26,961 nucleotides of DNA from Microcaldota archaeon. GTDB lineage: Archaea > Micrarchaeota > Micrarchaeia > Micrarchaeales > Micrarchaeaceae. Position 1 is the first letter of the stretch; every line of letters begins with the position of its first letter. Shown piece after piece: positions 1-7,193 of the stretch. The notes under the pieces were generated by a model. That model worked only from the letters and a program-made list of their open reading frames with translations, was not told the origin of the DNA and did no database searches. The stretch is from assembly GCA_027344745.1 (NCBI GenBank), contig DAHWIS010000036.1:1-26961 (forward strand). The letters are read 5' to 3'. The position numbers and the translations under genes are program-made.

Positions 1-17
1 AAAGAAATAGGGGGGTG

Positions 18-374
18 TCAGAGCAATTTTAACCTATCGGTGAATGCTCCTATCTCACGCCCATTCCATGGGCCTATGCCAAGGGCGGTCTTGCTCCCTG
101 GAGGTATTTCCGTAAGCCCTGCATCGGTCACTAGGGCGCACGGTATTTTCTTGAACTTAAACGCAGTATAGAGCTTTATCAGCGCTTCCTCGTTATCCAC
201 TTTAAGCACAATCTTTTTTTCCCCGGAGGCAAGCCATTCCCTAGCTATGGATTTATCGGTGCGCTCTGCCTCGAAATAGCTCATAAGCGATGCGTGCGCC
301 GCCTGTGCGGCTATCTTGCCCTTGCTCATTTCCAGATCGGCGCGTATTATGATTGCCTGCTTGAGTTCCACCAT
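18..374 (-). CDS. pth2: Peptidyl-tRNA hydrolase, Pth2 family
   Basis: This cytosolic enzyme releases peptides from peptidyl-tRNAs that drop off the ribosome, so the tRNA can be reused. The 118-aa length is typical of Pth2. Family hallmarks are visible: an N-terminal strand followed by MSKGKIAAQAAHAS (about residues 16-29), and a C-terminal block running from VTDAGLTEIPPGS to LGIGP (about residues 82-102). The first ATG gives the expected N-terminus. It lies 21 nt downstream of the HAD-like gene on the same strand, so the two are probably co-transcribed; no independent promoter is well placed in so short a gap. The family identification rests on sequence motifs and is strong. Confidence 0.95.
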   Translation of the reverse strand: MVELKQAIIIRADLEMSKGKIAAQAAHASLMSYFEAERTDKSIAREWLASGEKKIVLKVDNEEALIKLYTAFKFKKIPCALVTDAGLTEIPPGSKTALGIGPWNGREIGAFTDRLKLL

Positions 375-395
375 GGTAGATTATTATAAAATAAG

Positions 396-1004
396 TTAAT
401 AAAACAATGCTTTTCTTTTGCCCATGTCCGAATCTTCGCGCTTGATTTCACTTATAGCGTCTGCAAAGCCCATGAACGATATGTTGCTGTGCATGCGTTC
501 TGCAATCCTGCCGCCTATTCGGTTGTAATCGCGCGGCACTAGAAAGACCTTTGACTTACTGCTGATGCCCATGGCAACATCATACTGGTCCTCGAAGACG
601 ACCTCTGGCTTGATGCGGTCATTTATGAAACCAGCCTTGTTTTTAGGTACAATGTCAAGCTCTACGCTGCCCCCTATTCCTGCATCTGCGATCATCTTGC
701 CTATTGATTCCTTTGTGGCGCGTGCATTTGATGTGACTACATGCAATTCAAAGCCTTTTGATGATAGAAATTTCATTGCCTCTGCAGCGCCGGGATCGAG
801 CGCGCTGCACCGGTCTATTATGTCACTGCCATTGTTAGGTATAAAACGCATCATGTTGAAAATCATCTCCTTGAACGACCTTTCTAGATCCGAATCCTTT
901 CTTATGAAATGCCGCCCAAATTCCTCTTCTATATCGTTCAATAATGCACCGTCTATGTCAAAAACGGCTATTTTTTTACCGGCGGATGAATTTTCTTGCG
1001 CCAT
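396..1004 (-). CDS. HAD-superfamily hydrolase-like protein
   Basis: Probably a haloacid-dehalogenase-fold phosphatase; the substrate is unknown. Seen from the ATG at 1004 (202 aa): motif I FDIDGALL near residue 16, a motif II candidate VVTSNA near residue 93, and a motif III/IV region KPEVVFEDQYDVA near residues 133-145, with a helical cap between motifs I and II. The usual DxDG[T/V] is DIDGA here, an Ala in place of the common Thr/Val. A longer reading from an ATG at 1034 is possible, but a TATA-like ATTTAAA (minus strand, 1036-1042) would put the transcript start near 1013, which favours the 1004 ATG. It heads a minus-strand pair with pth2 and is divergent from priS. Confidence 0.75.
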   Translation of the reverse strand: MAQENSSAGKKIAVFDIDGALLNDIEEEFGRHFIRKDSDLERSFKEMIFNMMRFIPNNGSDIIDRCSALDPGAAEAMKFLSSKGFELHVVTSNARATKESIGKMIADAGIGGSVELDIVPKNKAGFINDRIKPEVVFEDQYDVAMGISSKSKVFLVPRDYNRIGGRIAERMHSNISFMGFADAISEIKREDSDMGKRKALFY

Positions 1005-1035
1005 GCTCTCGCAATATAAGGATTCTACAATCATC

Positions 1036-1042
1036 TTTAAAT
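1036..1042 (-). promoter_or_regulatory. TATA-like box for the HAD/pth2 pair
   Basis: Minus-strand ATTTAAA lies about 35 nt upstream of the ATG at 1004. With the usual archaeal TATA-to-start distance of about 26 nt, transcription would begin near 1013, giving a leader of about 9 nt. Judged by eye only. Confidence 0.4.
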
Positions 1043-1090
1043 GTCTATATACTACTACGTTGATTGTCCATTATAGTTATTCTTGCTATA

Positions 1091-1100
1091 TTTTATATTT
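1091..1100 (+). promoter_or_regulatory. TATA-like box of priS
   Basis: TTTTATATTT is centred about 26 nt before the GTG at 1121. That spacing suggests a leaderless or nearly leaderless priS mRNA starting at this GTG, and argues against the upstream TTG at 1064, which would add a hydrophobic stretch foreign to PriS. Confidence 0.5.
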
Positions 1101-1120
1101 TCACTCTGAAAATAATTAAC

Positions 1121-2281
1121 GTGCTTTATGTGATAGATGAAAACGTTGCGAAATTCGCATCCTCGTTGTTCAAGAGATACTACTCAAAGAACAGGATAGG
1201 CGTAGACAGCGTTGCAAACAGGGAGTTTGGATTCGGAGATTTCGAGAGCAAGATATCCTACAGGCACAGGGAGTTCAAGACCGATGCCGAACTGCAGAAG
1301 TATATGGTAGAGCAGGCGCCGGCTTTCGTTTCCTATTCGGCTTCGTTTTACAGCATGCCGGCAGGTAGGCCGATGGAGAACAAGGGATGGCTCGGGGCGG
1401 AATTGGTCTTCGACTTGGACGCCACAGATCTTCATCTCGAATGCCAGAAAGCGCATGGCTCATCGTGGGTATGCGAGAACTGCTTCTCTTCGATAAAAGA
1501 CGAAACTATAAAGTTGATAGAAGATTTTCTTATGCCGGACTTTGGATTCTCCGAAAAGGAGATAAGGATAAATTTCAGCGGAAACAGGGGGTACCACATA
1601 AGGATAAAATCCGATGATATCTTTGGGCTTGGATCCGATGAGAGGAAGCAGATAAGCGATTATATATCTGGGAGTGGCATAAAAATGGAAAACTTCTTCC
1701 CCACCATAAACCAGAGGAACACGAAGCTCGAGGGGCCGCGGCCTACCGACTACGGGTGGGGAGGCAAGATGGCGAAAGGCATGATAGAACTGATTAACGG
1801 CGGGGAGGGAAAAATGGCTGCCATGGGCATAAAAAAGGCGGATGTGCAGATGCTTTTGAAGAACAAGCAGGAAATAATAACCGGAATAAATAATGGCAAT
1901 TGGGACATGGTTAGGATAAGCAAAAAAGCCGAATTTTGGAGAGGCATTGTAGAGAAAATGACAATAAAACAAAGCGATTCTATAGACAGGAACGTAACAA
2001 AGGACGTATACCATCTGCTCAGGGCGCCGAACACCCTGCACGGAGACACCGGACTGGTGGCGAAGAGGCTTGGCTCACTGCATTCGCTGCAGGTTTTCGA
2101 ACCGATGAAGGACGGGATAGTTTTCGGCGACAGACACGTCAGGGTGCATGCTGGAAAAGTAAGCGCCTTTTACATGAAAGGCGAGCAATTCGGCCCTTAC
2201 AATGATCAAGACGCAGAGATGCCGCTATACGCCGCCTTGTACCTGATGCTCAAAAGAGTAGCGACGCTGGCAGAGGTATAA
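1121..2281 (+). CDS. priS: DNA primase small (catalytic) subunit PriS
   Basis: Catalytic subunit of the archaeal/eukaryotic primase, which makes the short primers that replicative polymerases extend; it normally acts with PriL, which is not in this window. About 386 aa from the GTG at 1121. The catalytic VFDLDATD gives the metal-binding Asp pair (residues 98 and 100). A zinc-knuckle-like Cys/His set follows (about residues 107-120, ending CENC). SGNRGYH (153-159) is the family SGxRGxH motif, and LLRAPNTLHGDTGL near residue 300 matches the conserved C-terminal block. The open frame extends to a TTG at 1064, but those residues are hydrophobic and unlike the family, and the TATA box favours 1121 (GTG at 1130 is also possible). 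A T-run after the stop may terminate the transcript. Confidence 0.94.
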   Translation: MLYVIDENVAKFASSLFKRYYSKNRIGVDSVANREFGFGDFESKISYRHREFKTDAELQKYMVEQAPAFVSYSASFYSMPAGRPMENKGWLGAELVFDLDATDLHLECQKAHGSSWVCENCFSSIKDETIKLIEDFLMPDFGFSEKEIRINFSGNRGYHIRIKSDDIFGLGSDERKQISDYISGSGIKMENFFPTINQRNTKLEGPRPTDYGWGGKMAKGMIELINGGEGKMAAMGIKKADVQMLLKNKQEIITGINNGNWDMVRISKKAEFWRGIVEKMTIKQSDSIDRNVTKDVYHLLRAPNTLHGDTGLVAKRLGSLHSLQVFEPMKDGIVFGDRHVRVHAGKVSAFYMKGEQFGPYNDQDAEMPLYAALYLMLKRVATLAEV

Positions 2282-2344
2282 ATGGCTTTTTTGAGATATG
2301 CACAATAGAATAGATTTTTAATTTATAGTGTGGTAAAATAATTG

Positions 2345-3565
2345 ATGACAGAACGCATACTCGTATTGGCAGTCGATATAGACAACGACCTCTACCGCAA
2401 AACCAAGATAACTGGGCCGGTATTGGGCAGGAGCGCCAATCTGAAGGCAGCTGCGAAACTCGTTTTTGCAGACCCGCAGGATTCTGACGGCAACACGATG
2501 TTCGAAGCGGTCAAAAAATACGACGAATTAAGGAAGATGGATTACTCGGTCGGAATAGCTACCATAACCGGCGCCGAAAAGGAGGGATATGTCGCAGACG
2601 CTGAACTTGCGAGGCAGCTCGACAGGGTGTTAGACACTTTCAAGGCGGACTCGTGCGTGCTCGTTACCGACGGAGCGAGCGACAACAGGGTGCTGCCGAT
2701 ATTGAAGACTAGGGTAAAAGTCAACAGCGTAGACATAGTAAGGATGAAGCAGGCCGAAGAATTCTCAAACACGTATTTCACAATAATTGAGAAGCTTAAG
2801 GAGCCGCATTACGCAAGGATAGTGTTCGGCATACCGGCCATACTGCTGCTGCTGTTCGCTATAAGCTATTACCTGAATTATGGATGGCAGTTGCCGGTGG
2901 CCATCATAGGCGTATACCTGATAATAAAGGGATTCGGGCTGGAGGACGCATTGATGTCGTCTTTCCAAGGTTTCGGGTTCAGCGTGAGGAGGGCCAGCTT
3001 CGTGCTTTACATAAGCTCTATGCTTTTCTTCGTCATAAGTGTGATATTGGGATATGGGTATTATACGCATACGCTCGCCGCAACCAACAATCCGATAACG
3101 CTTACTGCAGCGGCAATCGAAGGGTTCCTGCTGATATTCCCGATAAGCCTTGTATTGTATTTTATAGGCAGGATAATGGACCTCGAGAACAGGCATCTGA
3201 GGTTCAGGGCCATAAGCCAGGGGTCATACGTAGGCTATATAATAATAGGGTTGGCCCTGCTCTACACAGCTGCGGCGTGGTTTATAGGCCAACTGTATTT
3301 TTGGGAGTTCCTGGTGCTGAGCGCATCGGCTATAATATTGGGGTATTTCGTATCGTACATAAGCCTTGTGCTTAAAAAGCGTGCAATAAAGAAAGCGGAC
3401 TTGAGGGATAAGAACGTCATAAATGACATAGGCGCATACATAGGCAAGATAACCAACGTAGACACGAAGAACGGCGTAATGATGATAAAAACGGATTACG
3501 GGCGTGTCATAAGATTTGACATAGACCGGATAACTAGCGTATCGGACAGGGTCATGGTAAGGTAG
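2345..3565 (+). CDS. DUF373 family archaeal membrane protein
   Basis: Matches the archaeal DUF373 (COG2237-type) family, whose function is unknown. About 406 aa. Residues 1-140 form a soluble domain that begins with the characteristic ILVLAVDIDNDLYRKT and contains AADPQDSD-like text (seen here as FADPQDSDGNTMFEA). From about residue 155 to 345 there are six to seven hydrophobic segments. The last 45 or so residues form a small beta-rich soluble tail (GAYIGKITNV to the C-terminus). The ATG at 2345 is preferred over a TTG three bases earlier. A T/A-rich TATA-like stretch at 2314-2328 suggests a leaderless transcript separate from priS, which ends 63 nt upstream. It converges on the next gene with a 4-nt gap. 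Confidence 0.85.
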   Translation: MTERILVLAVDIDNDLYRKTKITGPVLGRSANLKAAAKLVFADPQDSDGNTMFEAVKKYDELRKMDYSVGIATITGAEKEGYVADAELARQLDRVLDTFKADSCVLVTDGASDNRVLPILKTRVKVNSVDIVRMKQAEEFSNTYFTIIEKLKEPHYARIVFGIPAILLLLFAISYYLNYGWQLPVAIIGVYLIIKGFGLEDALMSSFQGFGFSVRRASFVLYISSMLFFVISVILGYGYYTHTLAATNNPITLTAAAIEGFLLIFPISLVLYFIGRIMDLENRHLRFRAISQGSYVGYIIIGLALLYTAAAWFIGQLYFWEFLVLSASAIILGYFVSYISLVLKKRAIKKADLRDKNVINDIGAYIGKITNVDTKNGVMMIKTDYGRVIRFDIDRITSVSDRVMVR

Positions 3566-3569
3566 GCAG

Positions 3570-3809
3570 CTAGAATTCATTAGACCCGTAGGGTAGCTTG
3601 TTGTTGTTTATCGTATTGTACCTGAGTATCTTCTCTACGGTGTTGATCGATTTTTCCCCAAGCACCCGGGGTATTACAAGGTAGTAGTATTCCCTTAGCT
3701 TTATCGCCTTTATCAGCATATAGTCCTTTGTTAGCAGGAATCCGATAATGTGGAATTGGCTGTCCTTGAGCTGTTTGCTTATGAACGCGAGCTTGTCTTC
3801 TACTTGCAT
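3570..3809 (-). CDS. Hypothetical protein, 79 aa
   Basis: I do not recognise this protein. It is 79 aa, starts MQVEDKLAF, and mixes an amphipathic helical start with a strand-like hydrophobic centre (FHIIGFLLTKDYMLIKAI, then YYYLVIPRVLG) and a polar tail rich in Asn. There are no Cys, no signal peptide and no clear membrane segment. It looks real rather than a shadow: no other gene occupies these bases, it has an upstream TATA-like element (3841-3848), and it abuts the convergent DUF373 gene by 4 nt. It is transcribed away from the ribosomal operon. Confidence 0.6.
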   Translation of the reverse strand: MQVEDKLAFISKQLKDSQFHIIGFLLTKDYMLIKAIKLREYYYLVIPRVLGEKSINTVEKILRYNTINNNKLPYGSNEF

Positions 3810-3840
3810 CTTATCAAATTACTATTTGCTACACCAACAT

Positions 3841-3848
3841 ATTTAAAT
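3841..3848. promoter_or_regulatory. Palindromic TATA box between divergent genes
   Basis: ATTTAAAT reads identically on both strands. It lies about 32 nt from the ATG of the minus-strand 79-aa gene and about 48 nt from the rnp1 ATG at 3896, so one box could serve both directions. For rnp1 this leaves a leader of about 25 nt containing AAAGGT as a ribosome-binding site. Inferred from spacing only. Confidence 0.4.
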
Positions 3849-3895
3849 GAGGTTTCTAAATTAAAAAGAAGAATGGAAAAGAAAGGTTTAAATTT

Positions 3896-4216
3896 ATGCC
3901 CTATTATAATAATAACTACCCAGATTACTATAATAACAAAAACATCGTGCTGCACGAGTTAATCGGTGCGAAGGTACGGGTTATTAAGAGCAATGACATT
4001 GCACAGGAAGGAATTAAAGGGATAGTAGCTGATGAAACCAAGAACACGGTTCTCATAGAAACAGCACAAGGTATAAAAATAGTTGTTAAGAAAACATCTG
4101 TGTTCAAATTCAGCATAGGAAGGAAGAACTTTATTGTTGAAGGCAGGGAAATAAACTTCAGGCCATATGAACGCATAGAGAAAGGCCTCAAGTTTTATAA
4201 GCGAAGGTGCTTATAG
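3896..4216 (+). CDS. rnp1: RNase P protein component 1 (Rpp29/Pop4)
   Basis: Protein subunit of archaeal RNase P, the ribonucleoprotein that removes 5' leaders from pre-tRNAs. 106 aa. After a Tyr/Asn-rich N-terminus, the Sm-like beta-barrel is recognisable: HELIGAKVRVIKS, then GIKGIVADETKNTVLIET, then a strand ending VFKFSI. The C-terminal block ends with the RPYERIEKGLKF signature region. Its place immediately before rps17 is the classic archaeal location of rnp1 within the ribosomal operon. AAAGGT at about 3883-3888 precedes the ATG. Here rnp1 is the first gene of the operon; rpl22, rps3, rpl29 and sui1, common upstream partners, are absent. Confidence 0.92.
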   Translation: MPYYNNNYPDYYNNKNIVLHELIGAKVRVIKSNDIAQEGIKGIVADETKNTVLIETAQGIKIVVKKTSVFKFSIGRKNFIVEGREINFRPYERIEKGLKFYKRRCL

Positions 4217-4251
4217 TCAAATCCGGATACGCTGGATTTCAGTTATGTTTT

Positions 4252-4263
4252 AGAAGGAGTGAT
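4252..4263 (+). promoter_or_regulatory. Strong Shine-Dalgarno before rps17
   Basis: AGAAGGAGTGAT closely complements the 3' end of archaeal 16S rRNA. It sits 0-7 nt before two consecutive TTG codons (4264, 4267) and supports an internal TTG start for uS17 rather than the GTG at 4207. Confidence 0.6.
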
Positions 4264-4266
4264 TTG

Positions 4267-4563
4267 TTGGAGTGTAAAGATGAAAAATGCCCGATTCATG
4301 GGGGCCTCAAGACGCACGGCAGCGAAGTTGAGGGCATAGTGGTCAGCGACAAGGCTGCAAAGACCGTGATAATAGAGAGGCCTTATACGACCTTCCTGAA
4401 GAAATATGAAAGGTCCTTGAGGAGGAATTCCAGGATAGCGGCGCATAATCCAGAATGCATAAATGCAAAGGCAGGAGACCTGGTGCTAATCGCCGGATCT
4501 AGAAGGCTTAGCAAGAGCAAGTCCTTTGTAGTTACGAGGATAATCAAGAGTGATCGCAAATGA
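4267..4563 (+). CDS. rps17: 30S ribosomal protein uS17
   Basis: Small-subunit protein that binds 16S rRNA early in assembly. The archaeal zinc-like signature ECKDEKCPIHGGL is followed by the OB-fold core (EGIVVSDKAAKTVIIERP, then a loop with KKYERSLRR and NPECINAKAGDLVLI). The start is not obvious: the frame opens at a GTG at 4207 overlapping rnp1, but AGAAGGAGTGAT (4252-4263) is a strong Shine-Dalgarno sequence just before TTG codons at 4264 and 4267. I chose 4267, giving 98 aa with little before the first Cys. The end overlaps rpl14 in ATGA. Confidence 0.92.
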   Translation: MECKDEKCPIHGGLKTHGSEVEGIVVSDKAAKTVIIERPYTTFLKKYERSLRRNSRIAAHNPECINAKAGDLVLIAGSRRLSKSKSFVVTRIIKSDRK

Positions 4564-4958
4564 AGGCAATTAATGGAAGGGTATCAAAGACGCTAATACC
4601 GGGCACTATACTTACATGTGCCGACAACAGCGGCGCTAAGACATTAATGATAATAAACAAGATAGGCAAGGCAGGAGCGCATGGCAGGCTGGCAACGGTC
4701 GGTGTCGGCGATATAGTCATAGCGAGCGTCAAGAGCGGCACGCCGCAGTATATAAAGAAGAAAGTCCGCGCGGTCATAATAAGGCAGAGAGCCACCATAA
4801 GGAGGGTAAGCGGCATGAGGGTAAGATTTGAAGACAACGCGGCTATACTGATAACAGACGCAAATCTACCGGTTGCTACAGAAGTAAAAGGAGCAATGGC
4901 TAGGGAAGTCGTCGAAAGATTCATAAAACTGGCGGGCATTGCATCTAGGGTGATATGA
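4560..4958 (+). CDS. rpl14: 50S ribosomal protein uL14
   Basis: Large-subunit protein at the subunit interface. 132 aa, the usual archaeal length. Visible signatures are LTCADNSGAK (about 19-28), the central strand block VGVGDIVIASVKSGTP, then KKKVRAVIIRQRA, and the conserved FEDNAAILI followed by a VKGAMAREVVERF helix near the C-terminus. It overlaps rps17 by ATGA and is followed by rpl24 with no spacer, so translation of the three is likely coupled. Confidence 0.97.
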   Translation: MKAINGRVSKTLIPGTILTCADNSGAKTLMIINKIGKAGAHGRLATVGVGDIVIASVKSGTPQYIKKKVRAVIIRQRATIRRVSGMRVRFEDNAAILITDANLPVATEVKGAMAREVVERFIKLAGIASRVI

Positions 4959-5393
4959 GTGATAACAAGCAGCAAACCGAAGGTGCAGAGGCGTTTTAGG
5001 GACAATGCACCTATGCACATCAAGCAGAAATTCGCCCATGCGCATATAGACAAGGCATTGGCCAAGAAGCTCAAGATAAAAAAGAAAAGCATCCAATTGT
5101 CAAAGGGCGATACCATAAAGGTGGTAAGGGGGCAGAAGAAAGGATCCAATGGCAAAGTTACCAAGGTGTATCTTAGGAAAGGATTTATATATGTTGACGG
5201 ACTAACGAAAAAGAATGCTAGGGGTAAGGAATTTAATATACCCATAAAAGTAAACAATGTTTACATAACCGACCTTAACCTATCGGACAAGATGAGGGCA
5301 GCAAAATTGAATATGAAGCCCGTAATTCCCGAGGTAAAAGAGGTAAAGGAGGAAAAGCAGGTCATCGATGCCGAAGTGGCAAAAACCGAGTGA
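4959..5393 (+). CDS. rpl24: 50S ribosomal protein uL24
   Basis: Assembly-initiating large-subunit protein that binds 23S rRNA. 144 aa from a GTG that directly follows the rpl14 stop. The archaeal N-terminal part (KPKVQRRFRDNAPMHIKQKF) is followed by the KOW motif SKGDTIKVVRGQKKGSNGKV (about 49-68), then a strand-rich domain. The last 20 or so residues are a charged EVKEVKEEK-type tail, which makes it slightly longer than many archaeal uL24 proteins. The stop TGA is embedded in GAGTGATATTTATG leading to rps4e. Confidence 0.96.
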   Translation: MITSSKPKVQRRFRDNAPMHIKQKFAHAHIDKALAKKLKIKKKSIQLSKGDTIKVVRGQKKGSNGKVTKVYLRKGFIYVDGLTKKNARGKEFNIPIKVNNVYITDLNLSDKMRAAKLNMKPVIPEVKEVKEEKQVIDAEVAKTE

Positions 5394-5398
5394 TATTT

Positions 5399-6088
5399 AT
5401 GGCAAAGAAAGGCAATGTTAGACACATAAAAAGCATGAACGCACCGGACTATTACGGCATTCCGAAAAAGGAGAACAAATACGTGATAAAACCGGCTGCG
5501 GGCAGGCATAACGCTTCTACGAGCATAGCGCTGCTGCTTGGGATAAAGAAAATAGGCAAGGCAAAGACATCCAGAGAGGCGCTCAAAGTTATAAAGGGAG
5601 GCTTAATAACAGTAAACGGGAGGGTAATAAAGGATGTAAAATACCCCATAGGATTCGGAGATGTCATAGGCACTGCGGATGGCAAGCTTGCCAAATATGC
5701 AAGCATAAACAGGCAGGCACAGATAGTATTCGAGAACATAGAGGGCAAGGATCGCCAGTTGAGATATAAGGTAATCAACAAATACAAATCCAGCAACGGA
5801 GCAATCATGGCAAGGCTGCATGACGGCCGCACGCTGAAACTGGAGTCGGCGAAGGATGCAAAAATCGGCGATTCCATCGAGCTTTCCAAAGAAGGAAAAA
5901 TAATTAAGGTTCTGCATGTTGGAAAGGGGGCAGAGTGCTTCGTCATAGACGGTGTGCACGTAGGAGAGACTGGCAGGATAACCGAGATCACTCCGGGCAC
6001 AATGCACATATCCGCATCCGCCCAGATCGAGCAGGAGAGCGGAACAAAGTTCGAGACGCTTCTGAAGAATTTGATAGTTATAGGTTGA
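5399..6088 (+). CDS. rps4e: 30S ribosomal protein eS4
   Basis: Archaeal/eukaryotic-specific small-subunit protein. About 229 aa from the ATG at 5399. The N-terminus (MAKKGNVRHIKSMNAP) is followed by a central S4-like RNA-binding region (GLITVNGRVIKDVKYPIGFGDVI), a strand-rich domain around LHDGRTLKLES, and a KOW-like segment in the last 50 residues (EGKIIKVLHVGKGAE, then GETGRITEI). An in-frame GTG nine bases upstream overlaps the rpl24 stop and would add MIF. I prefer the ATG because GTGAT is well placed as a ribosome-binding site and the same arrangement recurs at other junctions here. Confidence 0.95.
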   Translation: MAKKGNVRHIKSMNAPDYYGIPKKENKYVIKPAAGRHNASTSIALLLGIKKIGKAKTSREALKVIKGGLITVNGRVIKDVKYPIGFGDVIGTADGKLAKYASINRQAQIVFENIEGKDRQLRYKVINKYKSSNGAIMARLHDGRTLKLESAKDAKIGDSIELSKEGKIIKVLHVGKGAECFVIDGVHVGETGRITEITPGTMHISASAQIEQESGTKFETLLKNLIVIG

Positions 6089-6093
6089 CATTT

Positions 6094-6639
6094 ATGGCAG
6101 ATAAAAACAAGAAGGATAAAGGCGCAAACCCTATGACAGCCATAGGGATAGGCACCGTCACCATAAACATCGGCACGGGCAATGACAGCCAGCAGCAGGA
6201 AAATGCGAGGAGGCTCATAACGCTTATAACTGGAAAGAAGCCAGCTGACGGCATATCAAAGAAGAGGATCCCGCAGTTCAAAATATCCCCCGGGAGCAAG
6301 ATAGGTGCGTTTGTGACTATAAGAGGAGAGGATGCAAAAAAGCTCGCAACCAGGCTGCTTGCAGCTGCGGACAACAAGATTAGCGACAGGTGCATAACCA
6401 ATAACAGCCTGAGCTTCGGTATAAAGGAATACATAGACATAAACGGCATAAAATATGACCCAAAGATAGGCATGTTAGGAATGAACGTCAACATAGCATT
6501 CAGAAGGAAGGGGATAAGAACTGCGCTAAAGAAAAGGGCCCGCGGGGAGGTCGGCATGAAGCAGCGCGTTGTAACTAAGGACGACATAAAATCTTATATT
6601 GGCAAGGAACTGGGTGTAAGCTTAATAGGTGCAGTTTGA
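6094..6639 (+). CDS. rpl5: 50S ribosomal protein uL5
   Basis: Binds 5S rRNA in the central protuberance. 181 aa from the ATG at 6094 (MADKNKKDKGANPM). Characteristic parts are the IGTVTINIGTGNDS region with ARRLITLITGKKPADGISKK, the conserved KISPGSKIGAFVTIRG (about residues 62-77), and IGMLGMNVNIAFRRKG. The frame stays open far upstream into rps4e, but those residues are out-of-frame rps4e sequence. The rps4e stop lies exactly 8 nt before this ATG. The end overlaps rps14 in TGATG. Confidence 0.96.
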   Translation: MADKNKKDKGANPMTAIGIGTVTINIGTGNDSQQQENARRLITLITGKKPADGISKKRIPQFKISPGSKIGAFVTIRGEDAKKLATRLLAAADNKISDRCITNNSLSFGIKEYIDINGIKYDPKIGMLGMNVNIAFRRKGIRTALKKRARGEVGMKQRVVTKDDIKSYIGKELGVSLIGAV

Positions 6640-6797
6640 TGAAAGTAAGAAACGAGGAAAAATTCAAGGGCAAGGGAGTGCGCATATGCAGAATATGCGG
6701 CACCAGCAGAGGCCTCATAAGATCGCACAAACTTTATATCTGCAGGAGATGCTTTAGGGAGGTAGCAAAGAACCTTAACTTTAAAAAATATGGATGA
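6639..6797 (+). CDS. rps14: 30S ribosomal protein uS14, zinc-binding type
   Basis: Very short ribosomal gene of 52 codons. It starts MKVRNEEKFKGKG and holds the zinc-ribbon set C17-x2-C20 (CRICG) and C35-x2-C38 (CRRC) with a basic linker between, ending NFKKYG. This is the C+ form of uS14, of normal archaeal size. It starts inside the rpl5 stop (TGATG) and its own stop TGA lies 8 nt before the rps8 ATG. Its position between L5 and S8 is the standard archaeal order. Confidence 0.95.
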   Translation: MKVRNEEKFKGKGVRICRICGTSRGLIRSHKLYICRRCFREVAKNLNFKKYG

Positions 6798-6802
6798 TTT
6801 AC

Positions 6803-7183
6803 ATGGATAGATTCTCAGATGCTATAAACACTATAAAGACGTGCGAACGGATAGGCAGGGCCGAGTGCAAACTGTATTCAACGAAAATGATAAAGTCGGT
6901 TCTTGACATAATGCAAAAATCGGGATATATAAAGATGTACAGCGAATACAGCGATAGGTACATAAAGAAATTGGATGTAAAGCTTTCAAACAATATAAAC
7001 GGCATCGGGGTAATAAAGCCAAGGTACGCAGTGTCGAAGGACAATCTTCAAAGGTACGAAGAAACCTATATACCGAGCAAAGATTTTGGCATATTGATAC
7101 TTTCCACGCCAGAAGGCATAATGACTAACCAGGAAGCCAAGACTAAGGGTACAGGAGGAAGGTTATTGGCTTACATTTACTGA
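6803..7183 (+). CDS. rps8: 30S ribosomal protein uS8
   Basis: Binds the central domain of 16S rRNA. 126 aa from the ATG at 6803 (MDRFSDAINTIKTCERIGR), which fits the uS8 N-terminal helix. A second domain follows with GIGVIKPRYAVSKDN and the C-terminal signature FGILILSTPEGIMTNQEAK, and the end GTGGRLLAYIY is typical. An ATG at 6794 overlapping the rps14 stop would add MIY, but TGAT placed 8 nt before 6803 supports the internal ATG. Confidence 0.96.
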   Translation: MDRFSDAINTIKTCERIGRAECKLYSTKMIKSVLDIMQKSGYIKMYSEYSDRYIKKLDVKLSNNINGIGVIKPRYAVSKDNLQRYEETYIPSKDFGILILSTPEGIMTNQEAKTKGTGGRLLAYIY

Positions 7184-7193
7184 AGTTGATATT

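Noticed and set aside
565..1119. Plus-strand frame of 184 codons over the HAD-like gene
   Set aside because: Antisense to a gene with HAD motifs and a fitting promoter; no recognisable domain.
3750..3962. Plus-strand frame spanning the rnp1 promoter
   Set aside because: Overlaps the start of rnp1 in another frame and encodes low-complexity Ile/Thr text.
4544..6587. Long open frames on the minus strand opposite the ribosomal genes (for example 4544-5257, 5452-6009, 6078-6587)
   Set aside because: They lie antisense to well-conserved ribosomal proteins and encode Ser/Leu/Phe/Met-rich text typical of the complement of ATA/AAG-rich genes.
6094..6639. Longer uL5 beginning at 5935
   Set aside because: The additional residues come from out-of-frame rps4e sequence; the ATG at 6094 has the TGA-8-nt start element and a normal uL5 N-terminus.
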